From the NCBI RefSeq assembly GCF_026745355.1, contig NC_079203.1:2423249-2487248 (forward strand): a stretch of DNA of 64,000 bases. The letters are read 5' to 3'. The DNA is from Beta vulgaris subsp. vulgaris (lineage: Eukaryota; Streptophyta; Magnoliopsida; Caryophyllales; Amaranthaceae). Made by a program: the position numbers and the translations under genes. Each line of letters begins with the position of its first letter. The first letter of the stretch is position 1. The notes under the pieces are model-generated. The model had not been told where the DNA came from. It did not search any database and saw only the letters and a list, made by a program, of their open reading frames with translations. Below are positions 22,500 through 33,492 of this stretch, piece after piece.

Positions 22500-25400
22500 T
22501 TTACAACTTGCATCCAAGTAGCCATATCAATGGAGTGTCCAAACCATTGGACAAACCATTTTCATTACACCAATGGACAAACCATTGGAACATCCAGACA
22601 AACAGATGCAAAAAGATGAAAGATGATAAAAATTTGAAAGATGCAAACCACTTTCTATGTGATTTGTGAATTACACCAGTGGACAAACCATATTACCTCA
22701 AAACTTTTGCAAACTTTGTTTCTTAACTACCCAGTAGGAACTAGGAACACTTTATCTCTTTGTTTTTCTTATTTCTGTTTTTTTATTGGTACAATACTAT
22801 TCCAAATATGCAGAATTGCAGATGCAATGTTACTCGACAAACTATTCTACCATGTGCGTTCTACCATTTTGCAAATCTTTTGTATTCGACAAACAGATGC
22901 AAAAATATGAAAAAATGAAAATTCATATAATATTGGTGGTCGGAAAAGGGTGGTCGGCGAAGGTGGTGGTCGGAAATGGGTGGTTGGCGGCTATTGGTTT
23001 CTCTTTTTTAGGGTTTAACCTCTCTCTCTCCCCTTTCCACAAAAATTAGGGTTTGAAACTTGAGTGGAATGGAGTTAGAAACTTAGGGGGGGGAGGGGGG
23101 ATTGGGATTCTAGGGGGATTGGGATTCTAGGGGGATGGGGTGGAGATAGATACCCTTGGGTATGAGACTCTACCCTAAATATGTCCAACCAAACAATGGT
23201 ATGGATGTCATTCCATTCCATTAAAAATACCCCAACCAAACACCCCCTAAGATTTTATATACATTGTAATAGCAACATGATTTTCTCTATTTTCTTTTCA
23301 TCGTAAAGATAAGTTAGGCTGGCTAATTGGCTTTAAGTTAAAGAGTCAACTAAGGGATCCTTTTGGTTCAAGATATGGAATGGAAAGGGAATGGAAAGGG
23401 AATGAAGGAGGGAAGTGGTAACAAAAATGGTTACCTTTATTGAGTGTTTAGTTCAAACTTAGAAATGGAAATGAATGGTAACCATTACCACCAAATAATA
23501 GATTTTGTTAATTGAGGGGGAAGGGGAGGTAACGAATTGGTGAATCCATTGCCATCGAATAATGGTAACGGATTGATGAGGGGGGTGAACCAAACAAAAA
23601 CAAAGGAATAGGTAATGGTAATGGTAATGGTAATGGTAATGGTAATGGTAATGGTAATAAATTGATGAGGGGTTGAACCAAACAAGAACAAAGGAAATTG
23701 GTAATTAATTCCATTTCTTCAAGCCTCAAAATAGTGAACCAAACAACTCCTGAGATTTTTCTTTGTTTTCTGAAAAAAACTGAAAAACATAGGATCATAG
23801 GGTCCCATTTGTCTTTATCGAAATCAAGAACCTTTTTCTTGAACGGCACTTGTCTATCCCTTTTAAGAACTACAAAATGTTTCTTTAGCTGATCTAGGGT
23901 TGAACAAAAATAGAGTTGTGTCTTCGTAAAAGCTTCCCTTTCCATCTGACGCAACCTGGCACAGAGTTTACTGATAACCAGCCAAAAACATATTTCCTGG
24001 TACAAGAGTTTATACATTACATAGAAAAGGGGGGCAAAATCAAGTTTAGGTAGCTATAGAAGGAATTTCAGTGATGCATATAGTTCAAACATTAAAAAGG
24101 GGGCTAGACTGCATGTAATAAGGTCATACTAATCAAAGGACACTTTTCATTATAGCTGATTTCAGGCCAGGTGAGCGTTAACAAAGCAGCTTTAAGACTC
24201 CTCCATAATCCCTTCATCACAATGCAATCAAACGAAAAAGTGAAAAGAAAGGCCATATGCACCCCAAAACAAAATAGATGATACGGAGACATCGTAGCAC
24301 CACTAATATCCATATCATCCTGAAAAAACCTCAAGTACATTTGGAATGATGATAGCCACATTTCATTAATCATATGACAAAAAGAATAAAATCCAACAAC
24401 ATAAATGTTAAAACCCAAAAGAAAAAAATGAAGCTTCATGCAGAAGGTCTTTATTGAAGCAAGTGTAACACCATGATTTACCAGGAAAGGAGGAAAAGAG
24501 ATTCACTTTTCGAAACTACTAGAGCTCTTATAATGACACACCCTTGGATGTGCAAAGAAGACTGACATTTGGAACTAATCTAAAAACAGATGTATAATGG
24601 CCAACATCAAGATCAGCAGATGAACTAAAATAAAATGTCTTAAAACGCAAGAGTTACAATCCAACTGTTTGGTCAAGAATATCTCTTTCCATTAATGGGT
24701 TAAAAAATTTGCTACGACCATTAGGGCCTCAGCATTGGAGCTCAAAAATCCACAGTATATGTCTACAGATTTCCTAGACATTATGTAGGGAGCAGGGAAG
24801 CAGTTCATGTATGAAACTCAATCCTCAGTTATTTAACCATTTAATGCATAGAACTACTAATGTTCATGTCAGATCCCCACTTAATTATTTACAAGATTGA
24901 ATGATTGGACATCTGAACCTGTTTAAAAAAAAACTTTATTTTCCTGTCTAACTGGGAAAAGAAAGAGTAAAAAGTCTCATAGCAGACTAATTCAGAGTGA
25001 CAAATGGAAATGGAACTATGGAAGAACCTTACTCTCAATCCTTCCCACTTTTCCTTAAGGCCTCAAACGTGGCAGCTACTTTGTCAAGAGGAATTCCACC
25101 AATTTAGAGTTTCTCAATTTGGTTTCAGTATCTTACCTTGGTTAACTTCATTAACAAAATCAATGGAACCAAACACACGATATAAAATCTTTTTTCTCAA
25201 AATAATAAAATCCATACCTGATTACTTAATTTCTATTTAAATACGGATATCAATTAAATCTACAGAAGTAAAGATAGGTGCAAAAAGTTCCTGCAAAGTT
25301 GAATCTTGCAACATACAACACTGTATAATCCACACTTGTCTTCCACATTTCCTCAAAAACCACACAGCTCATCCCAAAATCACCAAATGAGCCGTAACCG

Positions 25401-25969
25401 GAATTCTAAGCAAAAAATTCACACATCTCGAACAAAAAGTTAAAACCTAAATTAGAACCACAAAGATACACAACAGAACCAAATTGTTCTGAGCAAACAA
25501 TTCACACACATCTCAAACAAAAAGTTTAAACCTAAATTAGAACTGCAAAGATACACTACATAAATCAAATTGTCTGAGCAACCAATTCACACACATCTCA
25601 AACAAAAAGTTAAAACCTAAATTAGAACCGCAAACATAAACAACACAACCAAATTGTTCTGAGCAAACAATTCACACACATCTCAAACAAAAAGTTTAAA
25701 CCTAATTATAAACAGTCACATTATTCCGAGCAAAAAAATCACACATATCTCTAACAAACATAGATTAAAAACAGCAAAATTACACAGCACAAACGAGATA
25801 ATCTGGCACATGAATAACATACAAGGGAAGCATGTCGCACAAGCGTCTTCTTCCGCATCGACGAAATTCGTGTAGCACTGAAGCATTGTCGATAAGCAGC
25901 TGCAAGGGGATTCGGAGGTAAACCCTCGCTTGAGCCCCCATTTTCTCTCTCCTTGTTAATTTCCTCCAT
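16951..25969 (-). CDS. Protein phosphatase 2C (PP2C, PPM family)
   Basis: Four exons, 25969-25823, 21509-21315, 19444-19233 and 17515-16951, with consistent phases (0, 0, 2), give 372 aa. PPM phosphatases remove phosphate from Ser/Thr using two metal ions. The metal-ligand motifs are all present: 'GYRSNMED' (Glu87-Asp88), 'VFDGHGG' (Asp117, Gly118), 'CDGLWDV' (Asp284) and 'GDNLAVVV' (Asp327-Asn328). The variable N-terminus (to about residue 70) carries the 'AAAYRQCFSATR' segment, as in small DBP1/PP2C22-27-like plant members. No signal peptide or membrane span is visible, so it is probably cytosolic or nuclear. Start ATG 25969 was chosen over ATG 25984, five codons upstream in frame. Introns are large (4.3, 1.9 and 1.7 kb) and full of MITEs and duplications. 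The coding sequence appears intact. Confidence 0.93.
18115..18843. repeat. Intronic tandem duplication (~443-bp unit) in PP2C
   Basis: The block at 18115-18400 recurs at 18558-18843. Shared words are AGTGCCCAACAG / GAATGCCCAACAGG, CAGAAAGTTGGTAACTGACT and CCCTAGCACAATAGT. The blocks lie within intron 3 and have diverged by roughly 15%, so the duplication is old. Non-coding. Confidence 0.75.
18931..19270. repeat. 170-bp tandem duplication of a PP2C exon/intron junction
   Basis: Bases about 18931-19100 repeat about 19101-19270 with a 170-base offset. The right copy contains the real end of exon 3 (19233) and its donor GGCAG|GTTG. The left copy keeps the same splice donor (19061-19063 region, GGCAG|GTTGAT) and a coding-like 'AALVIGR' in front of it. 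The intron therefore begins with a decoy copy of its own donor. Confidence 0.72.
19930..20855. mobile_element. Stowaway-like foldback with G/C-rich arms, PP2C intron 2
   Basis: The ends CTTCCTCCGTTTTTTTTTAG and, inverted, CTAAAAAAAAACGGAGGAAG are near-perfect complements flanked by TA (19928-19929 and 20856-20857). The interior is a long imperfect palindrome: plus-strand C-rich words (CCACCCACC) at about 20052-20345 and their G-rich complements (GGGTGGGTGG) at about 20395-20650. This large foldback lies in intron 2, and its G-rich strand has many G-runs. Open frames inside are compositional artefacts. Confidence 0.82.
22269..23247. mobile_element. PIF/Harbinger-like element, PP2C intron 1
   Basis: GGGCCTGTTTGGTTC at the left and its imperfect complement CCAACCAAACACCCCC at the right, flanked by TAA on both sides (22266-22268, 23248-23250). 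It is 979 bases long, with repeated words GGAATGGTATGGAT near both ends, an (AT)n tract at 22452-22498 and G-rich GGGGGATTGGGATTCTA repeated near 23090-23135. No transposase frame. Confidence 0.75.
22452..22498. repeat. (TA)n microsatellite
   Basis: About 47 bases of alternating TA inside the Harbinger-like element. Confidence 0.95.
23354..23750. mobile_element. PIF/Harbinger-like MITE, PP2C intron 1
   Basis: The left end GGGATCCTTTTGGTTCAAG and the right-end complement of GTGAACCAAACAACTCC form a terminal inverted repeat. The flanks are TAA (23351-23353) and TGA (23751-23753), a one-base-mutated 3-bp duplication. The interior is AT-rich with GGTAAT-type words, including an eightfold perfect array. 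It lies 100 bp from the other Harbinger-like element. Confidence 0.68.
23611..23658. repeat. (GGTAAT)8 hexanucleotide array
   Basis: Eight perfect tandem copies of GGTAAT (48 bases), grown from GGTAAC/GGTAAT words scattered in the host MITE. Confidence 0.95.
25385..25760. repeat. ~85-bp minisatellite in PP2C intron 1
   Basis: Four to five copies of a unit starting TTCACACACATCTCAAACAA, beginning near 25418, 25501, 25586, 25671 and 25738 (spacing 83, 85, 85, 67). It lies just downstream of exon 1 (ends 25823) on the transcribed strand. AT-rich and non-coding. Confidence 0.8.
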
Positions 25970-25984
25970 TTGAAGACATACCAT

Positions 25985-26398
25985 CACACATTATCCCAAA
26001 TCTCACAAGTTTTCTTTCCCAATTTCTCGGAACAATAGATGAATGAAGATAATTAATTGTTCGATCTAAACCCTAATGAAACCCTAATTCGGCAAAATTA
26101 TGTAAATAAAGAGGGGGAAATGTGAACCTTCGTTTGTATAATTTAGAATTGATTGCGTAGAATTGCAATGTAGGTTTGATTAAATTAATGGTTGTGATTC
26201 TGTGAACAAAAATCAAAGATTTGAAAATTTTGGGAGGTATGGAGATTGGAGGATACGTGTCTAGAAAAGGAACGGTCTTTGAATTCGTGTAGTGTTATTA
26301 ATCTAACAAGGGTTTTAAACTACTTTATTAAAAAGAAAGGAGGGAGATCTTTTGTGGTTTTTTAACTAGAACATGAGAGTTGAGACTAGAGTAGGGAA
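25985..26398. other. Upstream region of the PP2C gene
   Basis: Probable 5' leader and promoter of the minus-strand PP2C gene. No well-placed TATA box stands out. No other gene is visible. Confidence 0.4.
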
Positions 26399-26976
26399 TA
26401 GGGATGGGCCGATGACAATGCGTCGTATTTGGATCGGATTATGCATAATTCGACTTCTACCTTATAGTCAGATTTTAAATCTGACTGAGACTACTACTTC
26501 GAGAATTTGATTTCGTTTTGATTTAAAATCCGAACATCCGACTCTAACTTGGATTTGACTTTTTTTTCGTCCCATTCTTTTTAATGGAAAAATCTTGTAT
26601 AATAATAATCTGATTAATACTATTTTTTAATGATCATATGGATATCTAATATAGTACAAATAATTTAAAATTACTATTATTTTCAACAATCATTTCTTCA
26701 ATTGAAAAATCTTATATAATACAATTGCTTCAAAGTCAGAGTCAGATTATACATACATAATACTTTAATATAAATATAAAAAATGATTCATTGCCTTAAA
26801 GTCGGATTCGGATGTCGGATTTTTATGGGATCCGACTCCGACCCTCCTACACCTCGGAGTCGGAATTTTTAAACGGAATCGGATGCGGATTATTTTTTTG
26901 GCGGAGTCAGCTCGGATTTTTTTTCCTTCGGATCGAACTGTACTGGGGTCGAATTCGGACTGGATTGTCATCCCTA
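26399..26976. mobile_element. Inverted-repeat (hAT-like?) element
   Basis: The left end TAGGGATG...GATGACAATG and the right-end complement of ATTGTCATCCCTA form a short terminal inverted repeat around 578 bases of CGGATT/TCGGA-type words, in the style of hAT MITEs that carry repetitive interiors. No target duplication was identified, so the superfamily is a guess. Confidence 0.5.
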
Positions 26977-27015
26977 CATGTGAGGTTGTGGTCAGTCGTA
27001 ATGGACGGGATATTT

Positions 27016-28133
27016 AGGATTTTTCGTTAAAAACTACTTTATAAATTCATTTTTTTCCGAAAAACTATCTAATAAAAAAATGTTGATAAAAACTAACCTA
27101 ATAAATTGTTTTTTTGTTGTAAAAGACTACTTTGCACCACCGTTGGGAGTTGACTCAAATCTCTGTCGTTGTCCATGTCACGTGAGTTGCACGTGTGTTT
27201 TAAAAACCCCTAATTTTAACTTTTTCCCCTTATTTTTCAAAATTTCCCCCTTGCTTATCATCAGAACCATGCAAGTTGTGTACTTCATCATCAGATTTAT
27301 GACACTAACTGATAAGAGTCCTATGACAAAGAGCATGTTACCGCCTTATTTTCGGACCTTTTTCCAATAAACAGACAAATCAAAATTTTCACTTTGAATT
27401 TCGGATCTCAACAAGTCAACATCATAGGACACTGGCTTACCAACGAATTAGTCTGAATAGTAAGCCTTCGGGCAATAGATGATGATTGAACTACCCCAAC
27501 AAGTCTCCCAGAGAACCCGATCCAGCATGCAGAACATGCAATAATTAGAAATTCAACTCCTCATCATTGGACAACTCAATGTTTATTTCTTCTTCTTCAA
27601 TATGTCCAGATCCCTTTTGTTTGCCACTATTAACAAGCTCACTTTTATTTATGTCGTCATTGACATTCTCAACAAATATATCATCATCACTCTCATCCTC
27701 ATAATCCCTATCACTTAATGCTACATTACTATCATCCTCTTAAGAACCATCATACTACTGACCCAATATCACAATTTATTGACCCACCTTTTGTTGATCC
27801 ATCCTCACCCTCTAATGATCTATCCTCTCACCTGGATTCTCAATAGCAAACTTCTTTCATTTAGCATATCTAGTGAGTTGAATGAATCACTTGAAGGGGG
27901 GGTATTAGGGAAATTAGGGGAAAATGTTACAATTAAGGGTTTATTAAAACACATGTGCAACTCACATAACTTGACAACGCCAGAGATTTGAGTCAACTCC
28001 CCACTCCGGTACAAGGTAGTCTTTTACAACAAAAAAATAATTTATTAGGTACTTTTTCACAATATTTTTTTTATTAGGTAATTTTTCAAAAAAAAAATGA
28101 ATTTATAAGGCAGTTTTTCCGGAAAAAAATCTT
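27016..28133. mobile_element. Mutator-like element with long TIRs (non-autonomous)
   Basis: Inverted arms of roughly 230 bases: 27016-27250 pairs with 27895-28133. Shared words are TTATAAATTCATTTTTTT, TTGTAAAAGACTAC and GAGTTGACTCAAATCTCTG (inverted as CAGAGATTTGAGTCAACTC). Long inverted repeats beginning with G are typical of Mutator-like elements. The interior (27250-27895) has no transposase. A 9-bp target duplication was not recognised, so boundaries are about 5 bases uncertain. Confidence 0.7.
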
Positions 28134-28636
28134 TTTTTTGTTTGATAAGTATATTTTTATTTCAAACATATTAAAATGTATATTTTTCTTTGTAAACATC
28201 ATAGAGGACGTAAATATTTTTCTTAATTCTTTCAACTATTGAAATATCAAACACATCCATAGAGAAGAAGGCGGTAAACTCAATAGTCAATGTTGGGCAC
28301 TTAATCGATTCTTATTTTTACATAGTAACTTGTAATGATCGCCTTTAAACTCTATCCTTGTAAACAATGCATTATGAATTTCCGTCGTACATAGAGCCTC
28401 CTAGTTTTATTTTTCCTTACCTTTATAAAAAAATATTAATACTCACTTTTAAAGAAAAATTTGTTAGTTCAACCTTTTAGATATAACATGTCCAGCACAG
28501 TAAAAACTAAGGTATTATGTTCTAATTATTATCCAAATTGAATAAGTAAATAAATACTTATCCATCACCTTTCTAGGCATTATGCTTTTTTGGAAATTCT
28601 ATTATGCACTTATCAGATATGCTTTAGCTAATTTAA

Positions 28637-29382
28637 ATAGCTTTTTATGCACGCGATGCGTGCGATTACAATTTTAGGCCTAATTATTACTAAGTAATAG
28701 TAAACAAAAAGAAAATGTATATTAGTATTTAAGTTCACCTCCATTTGTTGAATAAGATTTTCTGAAATACAATCAAATATAATCTAATTAACATTACACT
28801 CCCAATTTTTTTTTCTTTCTTAAATAATAAAAACCCTCCATATGCAATCCATTTTTTCAACTACATAACAATCGACTAATGTGAAATAACTTTGAAGATT
28901 AAAAGAATTATGTACCTATCTGAAAGTTCGAAAATCGCCGGGACGAATGTGTGATATGACTGTCAAAATCTTATTTTTTTTTCTCAGATTTGTGTTTATA
29001 GGTAATTTTTGTGAGTATGTAATTGTGAATGGTTTTTGAGAACAATGATTTGTAAGTGAATTTTGTGAATGTTTGTATGTATTGACGTTCTACTATATTA
29101 GTTTTAGTTTGTAAATTAATTTTTAGTTTTTTGTAAAGTTTCTGATTATGTGAGTGATTTGCGTGATTTCTTCAACGTGATTTTCTCAATTCTTTGAGTG
29201 ATTGGTAAAGTTTCCTGATATAAGTAATTTGTGTGATATTTTGCAATTTAATTTTCGGTGGCTTTGTTTGAACCCCAATTTTGGTATTGATATTCTTTTT
29301 GTAATTTAAAAAGGGAAGAGGGGTAAAATAGTCAGTTCAAAAGAGGACACCATAGGTCCTCTCTTCCCTTATGTAATAGAGA
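28637..29382 (-). mobile_element. Non-autonomous Helitron (family A)
   Basis: On the minus strand it starts A|TCTCTATTACATAAGG (5' end at 29382, before T). It ends after the hairpin GCACGCatcGCGTGC (28649-28663) with CTAT (28640-28637), a one-base variant of CTAG. The 5' 60 bases match the copies at 35313, 48150, 49575 and 54265, and the body is closest to 54265-55715. No Rep/helicase. Confidence 0.8.
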
Positions 29383-29471
29383 TCTAAAGAGCTTTCAGAG
29401 GTGCTATTAGTGAGCCATTATCATACGTTTGTTCAACTTTATCATAAAAAGAACTCTAGCTGAATGCAAAT

Positions 29472-29626
29472 TGTTAGAGGATATTGGATTGTAGGTCTAT
29501 ATCTATGGGCAAGGCCCATTAGGTTAAATTTATTAGGTTAAGTTTATGTTATATTCTATATATAAGGAATGTAATTGTAGTTAATGGAGACACAATAATA
29601 CAACATCTATTCTTTCTGATTCAACA
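29472..29626 (+). mobile_element. 155-bp solo LTR with 5-bp TSD
   Basis: Begins TGTTAGAGGATATTGG and ends TTCAACA, with identical CAAAT on both sides (29467-29471 and 29627-29631). A TATA-like CTATATATAAGG lies inside, as in LTR promoters, and gives the plus polarity. No internal domain or second LTR, so it is a recombined solo LTR of a copia-like or TRIM-like element. Confidence 0.78.
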
Positions 29627-29631
29627 CAAAT

Positions 29632-30642
29632 ACATATATAATATACTTTTACTTCTTCATGACAGACTATACCACATTATCCTGCATTTTTATTTTGCAA
29701 TAGAAGTCTATATTTGCTTTGAGTAAGTAGGGATTATCCCCCAAGTACTGGTAATAGTCATGACAACCTTATAGTTTGATTATGTGATGTTTATCCATGT
29801 ACAACTGAGATTGTTTATCTGCAATATCATGCACCAATTGCTTGGATGCGTTTGAAAACCTCGAGATGACTTAGCTTACTGAAAAAAATTCATTTTAGGT
29901 TTGTTGTTTGTCTTATTTACCATAATGAGGCATTTTTTGCATACATGCTAGATTAAATTCAACAACTCAAAGTAGATGAAACTTGTAGCACATGTAATCA
30001 AGATAAAAACTAAGCAAATTAGTTTAGAGTAACTTCACGGATTACTGAGTGCATTTGTTTCGGGAGACACATGGTTGCTCAAATAGTGCACTTATGATAG
30101 GTGCTTAAATAGCAGATATATTTCTCACGAGTAATTTGTGGAACGATCAGTGTGCAAACATATAATGCTACGAGGATCAAGTAAATGCTTGATCCCATCA
30201 AATAATAAAGATATATAAGAAAAATAAGTAAGATAATAGTTTAATATGTTGTGATTGAAAATTCTAGATTCTATAAACCAATTGAGATATTGGTTTAGTA
30301 ATTATTGCTCAATAGAATAGCAGGTAAATTGATTTTTCAAATCATCCTATCATATTAGCACGCATAACACCAGCATATAAAAGATAGAAAGACCACATGA
30401 TGTTCTGATTTCATTAACGCATATGGTCGCACACTTTATGTGCGTTACATGATATGTGCTTATCTACATGACATTCGTTGATAACCCCAAACTAATTAGG
30501 CCTATTTATTTGATATAAACATAGTTAACATACAATGGACTCAATCATGAGAGACCAATGTTCAAGTCATTGCACACAACTTTAAAATACTCAAAATTGT
30601 ATCAAAATTTCCCATGGATTTCTATCCAATTTCAATTGGTAA
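29632..30642. other. Intergenic, nothing recognised
   Basis: AT-rich sequence without domain-bearing frames or clear repeat ends. Confidence 0.4.
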
Positions 30643-30865
30643 TGTCAAAGGATCAACTCAACCAAAAGTTTAAGCTGATGGTTGAGGCCCCAGGAATAGA
30701 TTTATACTCTATCACGCCCCCTTACGTAAGAGCAATGAGGGCTGGATGAGATTCGAACCCGTGATCTTTTTGTCACCCTGGCTCTTGATACCTTGTCAGA
30801 GGACCAACTCAACCAAAAGCTTAAACTAATTGTTGAGGCCCCAGGAATAGATTTATACTCTATCG
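30643..30865 (-). mobile_element. 223-bp TRIM/SMART-like LTR element
   Basis: Two 72-bp direct repeats (30643-30714 and 30794-30865, about 90% identical, TGTC...CTCTATCA/G) flank a 79-bp core. On the minus strand, the base after the first LTR starts a primer-binding-like AGGTATCAAGAGCC, close to the usual initiator-Met-tRNA complement TGGTATCAGAGC. A purine run AAGGGGGCG immediately precedes the second LTR, as a polypurine tract should. The flanks share GTAA/GGTAA. It encodes nothing. It is complete but tiny, comparable to the smallest known LTR elements. Confidence 0.68.
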
Positions 30866-32251
30866 GTAATCGGGAACTTTGATAAAAATAATGGTTCTAC
30901 ATACTTGTCTTGCTTGCCGCCGGAGCGACTCCAAATTTCACCTGTCATGGTTATGATTATCGATCGTTTTCCAGACCAACTTTCTTAAGTAGTCCCACTA
31001 CAACTAATTAAGAGTTATATTATCCCGAGTTATGTATTCCCGAGTTTTGATTCTAACTGGTAAAATCTATTATTAATTACTAGCGCGAAACACATAAATC
31101 TGCCACAGATGAGCATGAATCAAAATATTGACACAAATCTCCACCACTATCTCTCCATGAGGTCCTAGAATAATAATTAATTATCGCCCCACCTTCTAAT
31201 GCCAATCGTTTCGGTATTGAATAAAGGATATGTAATATTGCGAGGAAGCCGTTTAGAACAATTTTTGAACCTCGCCAGTAAGATGTGCCTGTAAGATGAA
31301 TTTCAAGCTTAGGGCGGGGTCCCTATGGCGAAGCCTCCGATTTTCAAGTCAGTACCTAAAGATGATAAATGAGAAAGGAAAGGTAAGGTAGGTGGGAGAG
31401 AGTGGAGGGAGTAGAGAGATCCCCTTACTAGACCCTTAGGCTATGTTTAATTCAACTTATTTTTACTGATTTGATCTGAATTTTTTTTTATTTGAGCTTA
31501 TCTGAACTTATCTTTTATAAAACATATTATTACTAATATTATTATTACTTTGTATTTCATTACTAATATTACCATACTATAATTTTAAAGCTATGCACAA
31601 CTTTTAATAATAATAAAAATAATATTTAAATTCAACTTGATTTTAACCCGACTAACCCATTTACACGTAACCCACTATTTTCCATTCCACGTTTTTCAAA
31701 AGTTTAAAACTACCTATAACATGGCACTCTCCTAAATATGTATCATAATGTCACATGAACTAAACACATGATCTTTGAAATGAAATGTGAGAGTTTAACC
31801 ACCAATCAACTACAATTTCAATGTTTAACGTTTCAAAGTAAAAGATAATAAAGACTTATAATTATATGTAACTATAAAGACATAGACAAAATTATTTATC
31901 TCCTACACTTTTATTAAGGTAATAACATTGTCCTACCCCCAATTCCATTAAAGTTGCTATTTTTAACCTCAATTTCTTATAAATTTTAATTTTTTTTTCA
32001 AAAAACTTGTCATTCCATGACGTCTATATTAGACAGAAAATTACGAGAAGCTAAAAGCAATTATAAAATTTATAAATAAACAATAATAATATATTTGATA
32101 ATTATAACGAATCCAAAAATCACTCAAGTTCAAATACTAATGCTATTTAAAAAAGTGCGCCGAACACGCCATTAGTCTCTCCCTAGCTAGAACTTAAGAT
32201 TTTCATTAATCTTTCCCTAACTAGAACTTAAAATTTCGATGAATGTCTCTC
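30866..32251. other. Intergenic and promoter of the 66-aa gene
   Basis: AT-rich sequence. ATCTGAAT / TTGAGCTTATCTGAACTTA words near 31470-31510 resemble MITE debris. CTAGCTAGAACTTAA and CTAACTAGAACTTAA are repeated at 32185 and 32219 just upstream of the TATA box. Confidence 0.4.
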
Positions 32252-32260
32252 TATATATAA
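32252..32260 (+). promoter_or_regulatory. TATA box of the 66-aa membrane protein gene
   Basis: TATATATAA preceded by a CTCTCTC context, 223 bases upstream of the ATG. Transcription would start near 32285, giving a long CT- and CAAA-rich 5' leader. Confidence 0.55.
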
Positions 32261-32482
32261 GTCCTTGAACTTCATTTCCTGTTAGTTCAATCTTTAGTAG
32301 CTTCCTTCTAAATCAGAATCTTCTAACAACCTTTTTTTTGCATTATAAAAACCTCTCTTTACCCATACAAACACAACAAACAAACAAACAAACAAACAAA
32401 AACTTCATCTTCTTCTTATTCTCTTTCAAACCTTCATCTTCTCTTCTCTCTCAAAAAAAAACTTCATTAATTCTCTTCTTCC

Positions 32483-32683
32483 ATGGCTCACCTATCGAGC
32501 ACTGCTAATGAAGGATTACTCTACGGTGGCATTGCACTTGGAGTTATTCTTGTTCTTATTGGGTGTGGCAATTTATTCCTCCCTGAAGGTACTTATAGAG
32601 ACCTTTTCGCGGTTTTCTGCTGTTGTGGTAAAAAATCAAGAGTTACTGATGGTGGTGCTGAACCTCGAGTTGAACTCAACTGA
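32483..32683 (+). CDS. 66-aa single-span membrane protein, unknown function
   Basis: ATG in good plant context (TTCCATGGCT), stop TGA 32681-32683. A short N-terminus MAHLSSTANEG is followed by a clear hydrophobic helix, LLYGGIALGVILVLIGCGNL (residues 12-31). Then comes a juxtamembrane segment with a cysteine triplet (FCCCGKK), a possible acylation site, and a charged tail. No cleavable signal is evident. Support for a real gene: an upstream TATA box, a long CT-rich leader, start context and a typical membrane profile. I recognise the general type (tiny plant membrane proteins) but not a named family. Possible 3' exons are listed separately. Confidence 0.72.
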   Translation: MAHLSSTANEGLLYGGIALGVILVLIGCGNLFLPEGTYRDLFAVFCCCGKKSRVTDGGAEPRVELN

Positions 32684-32861
32684 AATCTCCATTTTCTTTC
32701 ATTTTCTTTTCTTTTCTTTTCATTTCTTCTTCCTTTTTTTTTCTGTTTCTTGGGGTTTTTTTTTTTTTTTTTGCTTTCTTTCCATCTGGGTATTAGTTCT
32801 TGCGGTTCAACGAAGATGAAGGTACTTCTTCTTAATCTTGAACTCTTTTTTGTACTGAATT

Positions 32862-33350
32862 ATTTGGGATTTCATCATTTCATGGTTTTTTTTTTGGAGG
32901 GTTTTATACTCTGTTTTATGAATTACGAGTATAATTTTACTGGGTGTTTTTGTTTTGTGTAAAATGTACATGTGTAATGTGTATTTCTTTAGATTATGAT
33001 TTTATTTAGAAAGTTCCATTAATTTGGATTGTTGAATTCTTTGGGTATTTCATGGGTTTTCTTTTTAGGGGATTTTTTTACTCTGTTTTATGAAATATGA
33101 GTATAATTTTACTGGGTGTTTTTGGTTTGTCTAAATGTGTAATGTGTAATTATTTAGATGATGATTTCATTTAGAAATTTCCATCAATTTGGATTATTGA
33201 AATCTTTGGGATTTCATGGGTTTCTTTTTAGGGGATTTTCTTCTCTGTTTTAAGAAATATGAGTATAATTTTATTGGGTGTTTTTGTTTTGTGTAAATTT
33301 GTAATGTGTAATTCTGTAGACCATGATCAATCTGGATTATTGGGTACATT
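32862..33350. repeat. Three tandem ~165-bp repeats downstream of the 66-aa gene
   Basis: Three diverged copies, aligned on CTCTGTTTTATGAAATATGA at 32909, 33081 and 33243 (spacing 172 and 162), each followed by GTATAATTTTACTGGGTGTT and GTAATGTGTAAT. T-rich, intron-like composition. Confidence 0.82.
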
Positions 33351-33492
33351 GATTTTGTAAATATCCACCAGAAAGAACAAATTAAACCCAATTTTTCAAT
33401 ATTTCATGTATCCAAATTGATAACATGATGATTTCATTTGTTATTGCAAGTTTAAAGTGCTAATTAATGAAGTTCTTTGTGTGCTTGTGTAG

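Noticed and set aside
23508..24017. 169-aa minus-strand frame with a Lys-rich middle in PP2C intron 1
   Set aside because: It overlaps the (GGTAAT)n MITE, has no recognisable domain and lies in the intron. Not supportable as a gene.
24104..24439. 111-aa hydrophobic minus-strand frame in PP2C intron 1
   Set aside because: T-rich intron sequence mimics membrane segments. No start context, partner exons or domain.
25385..25760. Regularly spaced repeats resembling a CRISPR array
   Set aside because: Units are about 85 bp, imperfect, contiguous without unique spacers, and lie in a plant intron. Minisatellite.
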